Made by a program: the position numbers and the translations under genes. The notes beneath the pieces were generated by a model, which saw nothing but the letters and a program-made list of their open reading frames with translations, was not told where the DNA came from and ran no database searches. Of a stretch of 64,000 bases of DNA, positions 57,148 to 64,000 are shown piece by piece; the stretch's first letter is position 1, and each line of letters opens with the position of its first letter. The stretch is from Ornithinimicrobium murale (GTDB taxonomy: Bacteria > Actinomycetota > Actinomycetes > Actinomycetales > Dermatophilaceae): the NCBI RefSeq assembly GCF_003352835.1, contig NZ_QLVD01000023.1, forward strand, positions 186,001 to 250,000, in the 5' to 3' direction.

Positions 57148-59148
57148 GTGAACAGGCTCCAGAAATGGGTCTATGGGAACTGGTCCGTTCCCGTCGTGTC
57201 CGGCGTGCTCATCATCATCTCGTTCGCCATCCAGTGGCTCGGCGGGGGTGTCGCCAACCTCACCGTCAGCCCGCAGTGGTGGCTGGACGCCGGCACCCAC
57301 GCCACGCATGCCAGCGGGGTCTTCACCCTCGGGGATGTCTTCATGATCGCCGCGGCCGTGGTCGCCGGCTACGGAATCGTAGTCAAGGCGGTTCGCGCGC
57401 TGATCGCCAAGGTCATCGGCATCGACCTGCTGGTGTCGGTCGCGGCCATCGGCGCTGTGATCATCGGCAACTTCTGGGAGGCCGCGGCGGTGACGTTCCT
57501 GTTCGCCATCGGCCACGCCCTGGAAGCAGCCACCTTGAACAAGACGCGCTCGGCACTGGCCGAACTGGTCGCTGTCGCCCCGGATTCCGCGACCGTCGTG
57601 CGCGACGGTCAGCAACAGGAGGTGCCTGCCGCCCAGGTGAGAATGGGCGAGATCGTGCTGGTCAAGAACGGCGCGAAGGTCCCCGTCGACGGCCAGGTCG
57701 TCTCGGGTACCGGCGCCATCGATGAGGCCTCGATCACCGGGGAATCCATACCGGTGGAGAAATCCAAGGGCGGACAGGTCTTCGCCGGCACCGTCTCCCG
57801 CGGCGGTTTTCTGCAGGTGCTGGCCACGGGCATCGGTGCCGATACCACCCTGGCCCGGATCATTCACCGGGTCGAGGAGGCCCAGGACGCCAAGGCGAAG
57901 ACCCAGGCGTTCATCGACCGCTTCTCCGGTTGGTACACCCCTGCGGTGATGGTGCTGGCTCTGGCGGCCGGTCTGATCTCCGGCGACGTAGTGCTGGCTC
58001 TGACCCTGCTGGTCATCGGCTGCCCCGGCGCCCTGGTGATCTCCATCCCGGTCGCGATCGTGGCCGGCATCGGCCGCGCCGCCCGCAACGGCATCCTGAT
58101 CAAGGGCGGCGAATTCCTGGAGACCTCGGCGAAGATCTCCGCGGTCGCCGTGGACAAGACCGGCACCCTGACCGAGGGACGCCCTCAGCTGACCGATGTT
58201 GTCATCCTGGATTCCGCACTGGAGCGCAGCGAAGTGCTGCGCTGGGCTGCCGCCGCGGAGGCCGGCTCCGAACACCCGCTGGCCCGTCCCATCCTGGACA
58301 CCGCCCAGGCCGAGGGAGTAGGCCCGCACAGCATCCCCGGCAGTGTCACGCCGGTCCCCGGCAAGGGCATCGTCTCTGACGTCGACGGTCGTCGGGTGCT
58401 GATCGGTAACCCGCCGCTGCTGCTCCAGTACGGCGTTGTCGATGACGGCAGCGCCGCCCAGGCCGCGGAATCGCTGGCCGCTGAGGGCAAGACGCCGATG
58501 ATCGTGGCCGTCGATGACAAGGTGATCGGTGTCGTCGCCGTGGCCGATCAGATTCGACAGGATGCGCCCGAGATGATCGCCCGCTTGCACCGGGCCGGCG
58601 TGCAGAAGGTGGTCATGCTCACCGGTGACACCCGGCTGGTGGCTGAGGCCATCGGGAAGGCCACCGGGATCGACGAGATCCATGCCTCCCTGCTTCCCGA
58701 GGACAAGCTGGACGTGGTCGCGCAGCTGCAGCAAGAGGGCCACACTATCGCCATGGTCGGCGACGGCGTCAATGACGCCCCGGCCCTGGCCACCGCGAAC
58801 ATCGGCGTGGCGATGGGCGCGGCCGGCTCGGCTGTGGCCGTGGAGACCGCGGACATCGCCCTGATGGGCGACAACCTGCTGAAGCTGCCGGAAGCTATCG
58901 GCTTGGCGAAGCGGACCGTGTCCGTGATGCGGCAGAACATCGCGATCGCCCTGATCACCGTGCTGCTGCTGCTGGCTGGCGTCTTTGCCGGCGGGGTGAC
59001 CATGTCGATCGGCATGCTCGTTCACGAAGCCTCCGTACTGGTGGTCATCGCCAACGCGATGCGGCTGCTGCGCAACAGCCGGGGCTCCACCGCGATGCCG
59101 AAGAGCGAGAGGACCAGCGGAACAGCAGCGCAGCAGGTCAACGCCTGA
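57148..59148 (+). CDS. P1B-type heavy-metal-transporting ATPase with CPG motif
   Basis: The 666-residue pump has about eight membrane helices. Its cytoplasmic actuator domain has the motif SITGESIPVEKS, the phosphorylated Asp336 is in DKTGTLTEG, the HP motif is in GSEHPLARPI, and the hinge is MVGDGVNDAPALA. In helix 6 the metal-site motif reads CPG (Cys292-Pro-Gly294) in place of the CPC of copper and zinc/cadmium pumps. There is no N-terminal HMA domain. It is likely to export a metal, but the ion cannot be assigned. The start is a GTG after a gaaagg ribosome site. It belongs to the Fnr-linked cassette. Confidence 0.9.
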   Translation: MNRLQKWVYGNWSVPVVSGVLIIISFAIQWLGGGVANLTVSPQWWLDAGTHATHASGVFTLGDVFMIAAAVVAGYGIVVKAVRALIAKVIGIDLLVSVAAIGAVIIGNFWEAAAVTFLFAIGHALEAATLNKTRSALAELVAVAPDSATVVRDGQQQEVPAAQVRMGEIVLVKNGAKVPVDGQVVSGTGAIDEASITGESIPVEKSKGGQVFAGTVSRGGFLQVLATGIGADTTLARIIHRVEEAQDAKAKTQAFIDRFSGWYTPAVMVLALAAGLISGDVVLALTLLVIGCPGALVISIPVAIVAGIGRAARNGILIKGGEFLETSAKISAVAVDKTGTLTEGRPQLTDVVILDSALERSEVLRWAAAAEAGSEHPLARPILDTAQAEGVGPHSIPGSVTPVPGKGIVSDVDGRRVLIGNPPLLLQYGVVDDGSAAQAAESLAAEGKTPMIVAVDDKVIGVVAVADQIRQDAPEMIARLHRAGVQKVVMLTGDTRLVAEAIGKATGIDEIHASLLPEDKLDVVAQLQQEGHTIAMVGDGVNDAPALATANIGVAMGAAGSAVAVETADIALMGDNLLKLPEAIGLAKRTVSVMRQNIAIALITVLLLLAGVFAGGVTMSIGMLVHEASVLVVIANAMRLLRNSRGSTAMPKSERTSGTAAQQVNA

Positions 59149-59267
59149 CATCGAACCCGCGGGGGCGGCAACGAACCGCTACCGATCTCCGACGCGGGGC
59201 ACACCGACAAATTCACAACAACCACCCGAACACCGAAACCGAGAAACGCAACTGGAGGAGAGCAATC

Positions 59268-59693
59268 ATGAACGGAAAGAACTTCACCCTGGCAGACAAC
59301 GTCGAGCATTTCACCATCGCTGACGTGGCCCGGGCCAACCCCGACTTCCGGAAGGTGCTGTGGACCGGTGAACACGCCCAGATCGTGGTGATGACCATCC
59401 CGCCCGGCGGCCAGATTGGAGACGAGGTGCACGAGCACACCGACCAGATCCTGACGTTTGTCTCCGGCACCGGCGAAGCCGATCTCAGCGGCCATACCCA
59501 TCCCATCGATGCCGGTGACCAGTGCGCGGTACCGGCCGGAGCCCGGCACAACTTCCGCAACACTGGGGACGAGCCGTTGGTGCTCTACACCATCTACAGC
59601 CCTCCGGAGCATGCTGCCGGCGCCGCCTTCGCGACCCGGGAGGAAGCCGACGCCGCCGAAGCCGCCGGTGAGGACGAGCCCCCTCGGCACTGA
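59268..59693 (+). CDS. Cupin-domain protein
   Basis: The 141-residue protein has one cupin barrel with the metal-site motifs GDEVHEHTDQILTFVSGTGE (His, His, Glu-type) and PAGARHNFRNTG (His). Cupins of this sort occur near metal-transport and redox genes and may bind a metal, detoxify or sense; the activity is unknown. A strong ribosome site (ggaggag) precedes the ATG. It lies 120 bases behind the ATPase gene in the same direction and is probably in its operon. Confidence 0.87.
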   Translation: MNGKNFTLADNVEHFTIADVARANPDFRKVLWTGEHAQIVVMTIPPGGQIGDEVHEHTDQILTFVSGTGEADLSGHTHPIDAGDQCAVPAGARHNFRNTGDEPLVLYTIYSPPEHAAGAAFATREEADAAEAAGEDEPPRH

Positions 59694-59762
59694 CCCTCAT
59701 CGTCACGCTATCTACGCACCAAGACCCACTACTCAGCCTCAGATCAGAAGGAGATCGCATTC

Positions 59763-60674
59763 ATGTCCAAGGTCTACGTCTTTACCGATTACGGCGGACC
59801 CGGAACCCAGCAGCTGATCGACCGACCTGTTCCCGAGCCCGGACACGAGGAACTGGCCATCGAGGTCCGGGCCGCCGGTGTGAATCCGGTCGACTGGAAG
59901 ATGCGCGAGGGCCGACTGGGACGCGAGTGGTCGTTGCCGGCGCCGATGGGCCGTGAGGCCGCCGGCGTGGTCATCGCCGTGGGCGACGGGATTGAAGGCT
60001 TCGCCGTGGGCGATGAGGTGCTCGGCCTGGTGGCGCCCGGGCAGGGCGGACTGGCCGAGCACACGCTCTTGAGTGCCTCCACCGCTGTGGCCAAGCCCGA
60101 GGAGATCTCCTTTATCGACGCCGCCACCATTCCGGTGGCGGCAGCCACCGCCTATGACGCCACCCACCAGATCGAACTCGAACCAGGCCAGACCCTGCTC
60201 CTGTTGGGCGCCGGCGGCGGGGTGGGGCTGATGGCCGCGCAGATCGGCCGGGTACACGAGTTCACGGTCCTCGGCGTGGCCGGCGCAGCCAAGCGGGGAC
60301 TGGTCGAATCTACCGGTGCCGTCTTCATCGAATCCGGTTCGGGCGTCGCCGATCGCGTGCGAGAAGTCGCCCCTAAAGGAGTCGACCTGATCGTCGACCT
60401 CGTCGGCGGTGACGTCCTGCGTTCCGTCGCCGACCTGGTGGCCGATCCGGCCCGGATTATCTCCGCGGCCGATCCGGACGCCGCAGTCGAGCTGGGCGGC
60501 CGGACCTTGGCACGTACAAGTGAGGCCATGGGGAAGATCACCGAGGTGATCCAGTACGGGCTGGTCGACCCCCATGCCGACACCCAGTACGACCTCAATG
60601 ATGCAGGTCAGGCGATCGCGGCCGTGGAGACCGGGCACGCCGCCGGCAAGGTCGTCGTGGTTCCCGAAGGCTGA
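59763..60674 (+). CDS. NAD(P)H quinone oxidoreductase-like (MDR family) protein
   Basis: The 303-residue protein belongs to the zinc-independent medium-chain dehydrogenase/quinone oxidoreductase group. It has AIEVRAAGVNPVDWKMREG, PAPMGREAAGVVIAVGDGIEGF, a Rossmann motif LLLLGAGGGVGLMAAQIGRV (about 140-160) and DLIVDLVGGDVLRSVADLV. No zinc-binding cysteines are visible. It could reduce quinones or unsaturated aldehydes, in keeping with a redox-stress cassette. It follows the cupin gene by 69 bases with a ribosome site (agaaggag). Confidence 0.9.
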   Translation: MSKVYVFTDYGGPGTQQLIDRPVPEPGHEELAIEVRAAGVNPVDWKMREGRLGREWSLPAPMGREAAGVVIAVGDGIEGFAVGDEVLGLVAPGQGGLAEHTLLSASTAVAKPEEISFIDAATIPVAAATAYDATHQIELEPGQTLLLLGAGGGVGLMAAQIGRVHEFTVLGVAGAAKRGLVESTGAVFIESGSGVADRVREVAPKGVDLIVDLVGGDVLRSVADLVADPARIISAADPDAAVELGGRTLARTSEAMGKITEVIQYGLVDPHADTQYDLNDAGQAIAAVETGHAAGKVVVVPEG

Positions 60675-60827
60675 TCAGCCGATGCCGGGCGTGGGGGCGA
60701 GTTGTGTACGGCGGATGCCCTTACGCAACGCGTCCATCATGGCCCGATCTGCGTCGTCGCTGACGAGGGCGCGAACTTCGTCCCCGGCACGTGATGATGT
60801 CGGCCGCGCTGATAGCGAAAACGACTG

Positions 60828-61322
60828 ATGGGATCGCCCGCGGCCGGGAGCAGCCCAGCACCCCCTGCGGGTGCCAGTCGTCGCCGGTTTTCTCCGATCC
60901 TTGCTCGAACCAGGACAGTGCATTCCCCGGTGGGTCCGGTGGCCTATGACTGCGTGAAGGTGATCGTGGTCCGGTCAGGTTCGGCGATACTGTTCAGTGA
61001 GTTCGGGCAGAAACCAGTCGGCGCGGGTGATGTGGTGGTCCTGAGCGCGAATGTCTTGTGTGGCAGCGAACCGGAGGGCCATATCACCGTCACGACGGTC
61101 TATCTGGATACCGACTACTTGGTAGATCAGGTGTTCTGGCAGCACGCCGGGCTGCTCCAGGACCGACTCGATGCCCAGGGACTGGTGGAGACGATCTACA
61201 CCGAGCCGGCTCAGGCGCTGCGATTGGGTGAGGACCGGACCGGGATGCTGATGCCCTGGTTGGATGAACTCGTGGCGCTGAGAGTGGAGTCCATAGAGTT
61301 GGTGTACGACGATCCCCGGTGA
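60828..61322 (+). pseudogene. AraC-family regulator, 3' end removed by an IS256-type element
   Basis: The frame encodes the N-terminal cupin-like sensing part of an AraC-family protein (VGPVAYDCVKVIVVRSGSAI, VLCGSEPEGHITVTTVYLD, FWQHAGLLQDRLDAQG and GMLMPWLDELVAL). The last 13 residues are read from the end of the insertion sequence. The C-terminal DNA-binding domain is missing. The true start is uncertain, since the first 30 residues look non-coding. The 150 bases before it hold no recognisable gene. Confidence 0.75.
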
Positions 61323-62707
61323 GTGTGTCCTGCTGAAGTAGGGGCGGCCACCGGTGTGATCCTTCGAGTGAACCTTCCAAAGCACTCTCGAAGAGGAGCA
61401 CCACCGATGACCGCTCAACCCAGTATCGACCCCGAGGTCTTCCTGCACGAACAGCTCGCCCAGGCCAGCCCTGACCTGATGCGCGAACTCCTGGGCACCT
61501 TCATCAACAGCTTGCTCTCGGCGCAGGCTGACAGTGTGTGCGGCGCCGAGTACGGCACCCGCACCGCCGAGAGGGTCAACCGCCGAAACGGCTACCGGCA
61601 CCGCGACCTGGACACCCGCGTCGGCACGCTGGACGTCGCGGTCCCTAAGCTGCGCGAAGGCACCTTCTTCCCCGACTGGCTCCTGGAGCGGCGAAAGCGC
61701 GCCGAGGCCGCACTCACCACCGTGGTCGCGACGTGCTACCTGCTCGGGGTCTCCACGAGGCGGATGGACAAGCTCGTCACCGCCCTGGGTATCACCGGGC
61801 TGTCCAAGTCCCAGGTCTCGGTGATGGCGACCGAGCTGGACGAGCACGTGGAGTCATTCCGCACCCGGCCCCTAGACGCCGGCCCGTACACCTTCGTGGC
61901 CGTCGATGCCCTGGTCCTGAAAGTCCGCGAAGGCGGCCGGGTCGTCAAGGTCTCCGCGCTGGTCGCGACCGGTGTCAACACCGAGGGGTACCGGGAGATC
62001 CTGGGCGTCCAGGTCGCCACCGGTGAAACGACGGCCTCCTGGCTGGTCTTCTTCCGGGACCTGGTGGCCCGTGGCCTCACCGCAGCTGGGCCGGTCGCGA
62101 TGGTCACCTCCGACGCCCACGCCGGGCTCGTGGAAGCCATCGGGGCGACGCTGCCTGGCACGTCCTGGCAACGGTGCCGAACGCACTACGCGGCGAACCT
62201 CATGTCAGCGACCCCGAAGGCCTCCTGGCCGTGGGTCAAGGCGCTGCTGCACTCCATCTACGACCAGCCCGACGCGCAGTCCGTACACGCCCAGTTCGAG
62301 CGGATCGTCGAGGCGCTGGATGAGAAGCTCCCCGCCGTCGCGGCCCACCTGCAGGACGCTCGGGCCGACATCCTGGCCTTCACCGCCTTCCCCCGAGACG
62401 TGTGGCGCCAGACCTGGTCCAATAACCCCCAAGAGCGCCTCAACCGCGAGATCCGGCGGCGTACCGACGTCGTGGGCATCTTCCCCAACCGCGAGTCCAT
62501 CATCCGCCTCGTCGGCGCCGTCCTCGCCGAACAACACGACGCCTGGGCCGAGCAACGCCGCTACATCGGCCTCGAGGTCCTCACCCGCTGCCGACAAGCC
62601 CTCACCCCCAACGCCACCGACCAGGAGGCCATCACCGCTACAGTCCCCGAACTGACGACCTGATCAACCCCAACCAGGGATCACCGTCGTACACCACCCC
62701 ACTGGAC
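61289..62707 (+). mobile_element. IS256-family insertion sequence at a rearranged site
   Basis: The ends are related inverted repeats, GTCCATAGAGTTGGTGTACG at the left and GTCCAGTGGGGTGGTGTACG at the right on the other strand, about 17 of 20 positions alike, followed by GAC and a tail with a 3-base gap. They enclose one intact transposase gene. The flanking bases are not a duplication (gagtgga on the left, ttgacca on the right). The left flank is an AraC gene and the right flank a recombinase gene, both cut off. Confidence 0.85.
61407..62663 (+). CDS. IS256 family transposase
   Basis: The 418-residue protein is a Mutator-type transposase. It has NRRNGYRHRDLDTRVGTLDVAVPKLREGTFFP near the N-terminus, the first catalytic Asp in FVAVDALVLKVRE, the second in MVTSDAHAGLVEAIG, QRCRTHYAANL, and the catalytic Glu in NNPQERLNREIRRRTDVVGIFPN. 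All catalytic residues are present and the frame is open. The start MTAQPSIDPEVFLHEQL at 61407 follows a GAGGAG ribosome site. Confidence 0.94.
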   Translation: MTAQPSIDPEVFLHEQLAQASPDLMRELLGTFINSLLSAQADSVCGAEYGTRTAERVNRRNGYRHRDLDTRVGTLDVAVPKLREGTFFPDWLLERRKRAEAALTTVVATCYLLGVSTRRMDKLVTALGITGLSKSQVSVMATELDEHVESFRTRPLDAGPYTFVAVDALVLKVREGGRVVKVSALVATGVNTEGYREILGVQVATGETTASWLVFFRDLVARGLTAAGPVAMVTSDAHAGLVEAIGATLPGTSWQRCRTHYAANLMSATPKASWPWVKALLHSIYDQPDAQSVHAQFERIVEALDEKLPAVAAHLQDARADILAFTAFPRDVWRQTWSNNPQERLNREIRRRTDVVGIFPNRESIIRLVGAVLAEQHDAWAEQRRYIGLEVLTRCRQALTPNATDQEAITATVPELTT

Positions 62708-63100
62708 TTGACCACCAACCAGCGCGACAAGCTCGAAGCTGAACGGCTCAAGCTCGTCCAAGCCCACTATGCCGACGCGATCCCGCTGGACCTGCTCAAG
62801 AGCGAACAAGATCGCATCCGCACGAGCCTCGACGCGATCACGAACCGGCTCGACAGCCTCGCGACCACCTACACCAGCGCCCGTGGAGGCCTCGACCAGA
62901 TCATCGGCATCCTCACCGATCTCGGCGACCTCTACAGCAAGTGCGAACCTTCTGAACGCCGCATCCTGAACCGCGCCCTGTTCAAGCGGATTGTTGTGGA
63001 CGAGGACGAGAACACCACGTTTGTCCCGGCAGAGCCTGCCGCCAGCGTCCTCGCGTCCGGCAGCAGTAGCACCGCAGACGATCCTGGCCCAGACACGAAA

Positions 63101-63124
63101 CTGCCCCGCCATCAGGCGGGGCAG
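63101..63124 (+). terminator. Hairpin inside the recombinase tail, before tRNA-Ala
   Basis: A perfect 10-bp stem (ctgccccgcc / ggcggggcag) with loop atca is followed by gtttcgatttt. This is a good terminator shape on the + strand and would stop transcription from the island before the tRNA gene. Confidence 0.7.
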
Positions 63125-63146
63125 GTTTCGATTTTCTCAACTTACG

Positions 63147-63219
63147 TGGAGCTGAGGGGAATCGAACCCCTGACCTTCTCATTGCGAACGAGACGCGCTA
63201 CCAACTGCGCCACAGCCCC
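63147..63219 (-). tRNA. tRNA-Ala (anticodon CGC)
   Basis: The 73-base cloverleaf on the minus strand has acceptor GGGGCTG paired with CAGCTCC (one G-U), anticodon stem TCTCG/TGAGA around TTCGCAA (anticodon CGC) and T loop TTCGATT. The discriminator base is A and no CCA is encoded. Its 3' end faces the island. Confidence 0.95.
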
Positions 63220-63287
63220 AAGGTGTACCGGCGGCTACGTACTGTAGCACCGGCATACCCCGATCTCCGATTCTGGGGGCCGCGCGC

Positions 63288-64000
63288 TCAGAGCTCGGCC
63301 AGGTCCTCGGCTGTCGGCTCCCAGAGCCCGGCTGCCGCGTTGCTGCGGACCTGGTCGGCGCTGGTCACCCCGGCGATCACGGAAGCGACGGCTGGCTGGG
63401 CGGCCAAGCCACCGATCGCGACCTGCAGCATGGTGAGGCCGCGCCGCCCCGCATACGCCTCGAGCCGCTCGATCTCGTCCCAGTCCGCGCCGGCCAGTCG
63501 CTGGGCCTGGCTGTCCAGGGCCAGGCGTGATCCCTCCGGCGGGGCCTGGTCGCGACGGTACTTGCCGGTGAGCAGGCCATACTCCAGCGGGAAGAAGGGA
63601 AGTATGCCGACGCCCACCGTCTCGCAGGCCGGCACCAGCTCCTCCTCCGCCTCGCGGTCGAGCAGGGAGTACTTGTTCTGGGCCGAGACGAACGGTGCGT
63701 AGCCGCTGGTCCGGGCCGTCCAGTCGGCGTCGACGACCTGCCACCCGGCGAGGTTGGAGGACCCGATGTAGCGCACCTTGCCCTCGGTGACCAGCTCGGT
63801 CAGGGCGGCGAGGGTCTCCTCCATGGGAGTGGCCGGGTCGGGGGTATGCAGCTGGTACAGGTCGATCCAGTCCGTGCCGAGGCGGCGCAGGCTGGCCTCG
63901 ACCGCCTTGCGGATGTAGCGGCGGGAGCCACGCGCTCCCCAGTCGGGGCCGTTGGCGCCGCGCATGTCCATCCCGAACTTGGTGGCGACCACGACGTCGT
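63288..64000 (-). CDS. Aldo/keto reductase (N-terminus beyond window)
   Basis: The C-terminal 237 residues or so of an NADPH-dependent aldo/keto reductase are present. VVATKFGMDMRG carries the active-site Lys. DWIDLYQLHTPD, RYIGSSNLAGWQV, FVSAQNKYSLLDREAE and PFFPLEYGLLTGKY follow, then the cofactor-binding VIAGVTSADQVRSNAAA near the end. The frame is open through the right edge of the window, so the start lies outside. The exact substrate is unknown. It is the first ordinary chromosomal gene after the island. Confidence 0.92.
   Translation of the reverse strand, partial: DVVVATKFGMDMRGANGPDWGARGSRRYIRKAVEASLRRLGTDWIDLYQLHTPDPATPMEETLAALTELVTEGKVRYIGSSNLAGWQVVDADWTARTSGYAPFVSAQNKYSLLDREAEEELVPACETVGVGILPFFPLEYGLLTGKYRRDQAPPEGSRLALDSQAQRLAGADWDEIERLEAYAGRRGLTMLQVAIGGLAAQPAVASVIAGVTSADQVRSNAAAGLWEPTAEDLAEL

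Larger units (their letters stand above)
53540..63146. mobile_element. Mosaic genomic island between the epimerase gene and tRNA-Ala
   Basis: In this stretch the ordinary housekeeping genes stop. In their place are a helix-turn-helix protein, a broken TatD gene, two insertion sequences, a metal/redox cassette, a truncated AraC gene and a serine-recombinase tail at a tRNA. The first kilobase is also visibly richer in A and T. I could not find a matching direct repeat of the tRNA end near 53540, so the left border is only approximate. Confidence 0.6.
62708..63247 (+). pseudogene. Serine-recombinase C-terminal fragment
   Basis: The frame encodes the coiled-coil tail of a large serine recombinase (LKLVQAHYADAIPLDLLKSEQDRIR, LDSLATTYTSA and ERRILNRALFKRIVVDEDENTTF). 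The catalytic domain is missing because the frame begins at the IS256 end. The last about 35 codons read through the reverse strand of tRNA-Ala (ELRGIEPLTFSLRTRRATNC), so the original stop has probably been lost or was never used after integration. It is not functional as a recombinase. Confidence 0.8.

Noticed and set aside
60675..60827. A short minus-strand frame ending RRTQLAPTPGIG
   Set aside because: It might be the tail of a lost gene, but I recognise no family and it lacks a start with ribosome site, so it is not listed.

Overview
The window is very GC-rich, gene-dense chromosomal DNA from an actinobacterium, most likely a Micrococcales member of the Intrasporangiaceae/Ornithinimicrobiaceae type. 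This is inferred from base composition, protein style and gene order, not from a marker-gene comparison. Much of it follows a block that is also known from Mycobacterium (the Rv1002c-Rv1020 neighbourhood): pmt, rsmI, metG, tatD, rsmA, ispE, pth, rplY, prs, glmU, a TetR gene and mfd.

Layout. At 1-3.7 kb lie a cut-off acetyltransferase-like gene, a two-gene ABC exporter, a pterin-dehydratase/VOC fusion and a DUF2332 protein. At 3.7-10.4 kb mfd diverges from a secreted TPM-domain protein and a PspA-like protein. At 10.4-15.4 kb is the leftward run pth, rplY, a DUF1697 gene, prs and glmU. At 15.6-20.3 kb lie a CarD-like regulator, an acyl-CoA synthetase, a UDP-galactopyranose mutase and a GT8-type glycosyltransferase. 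A tRNA-Gln follows. At 20.5-24 kb is a cluster of TetR, PadR and MarR regulators with two membrane proteins. At 24-32 kb come an ABC-F protein, ispE, rsmA, a DUF4282 protein, superoxide dismutase, tatD and metG. At 32-43 kb are a large secreted subtilase with cell-wall-binding repeats, a DUF4126 protein, rsmI, succinate dehydrogenase (sdhB-sdhA-sdhC) and pmt. At 43-53.5 kb are an acetyltransferase-like gene, a translationally coupled argF/PH-domain/TPR run, a flavin-nucleotide-type protein, an AlkA-like glycosylase, LtrA, an ArsR/SRPBCC pair, fhs and an aldose epimerase.

From about 53.6 to 63.1 kb there is a mosaic genomic island. It holds a small helix-turn-helix protein, a frameshifted TatD-family remnant, a Crp/Fnr regulator, an intact ISAs1-type element with a perfect 10-bp target duplication, and a metal/redox cassette (HMA-domain metallochaperone, P1B-type ATPase with a CPG motif, cupin, quinone-oxidoreductase-like protein). 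It ends with an AraC fragment, an IS256-family element at a rearrangement junction, and a serine-recombinase tail that runs across tRNA-Ala. A partial aldo/keto reductase closes the window.

The most interesting items are four. The island cassette seems to be controlled by an FLP-type two-cysteine Fnr protein, with an Fnr-like box in front of the chaperone gene. A family of 32-bp tandem repeats occurs in two convergent intergenic spaces, each directly behind a perfect hairpin. Operators sit between the padR and arsR genes and their divergent partners, the second covering both start codons. Two short tandem duplications lie exactly on stop codons.
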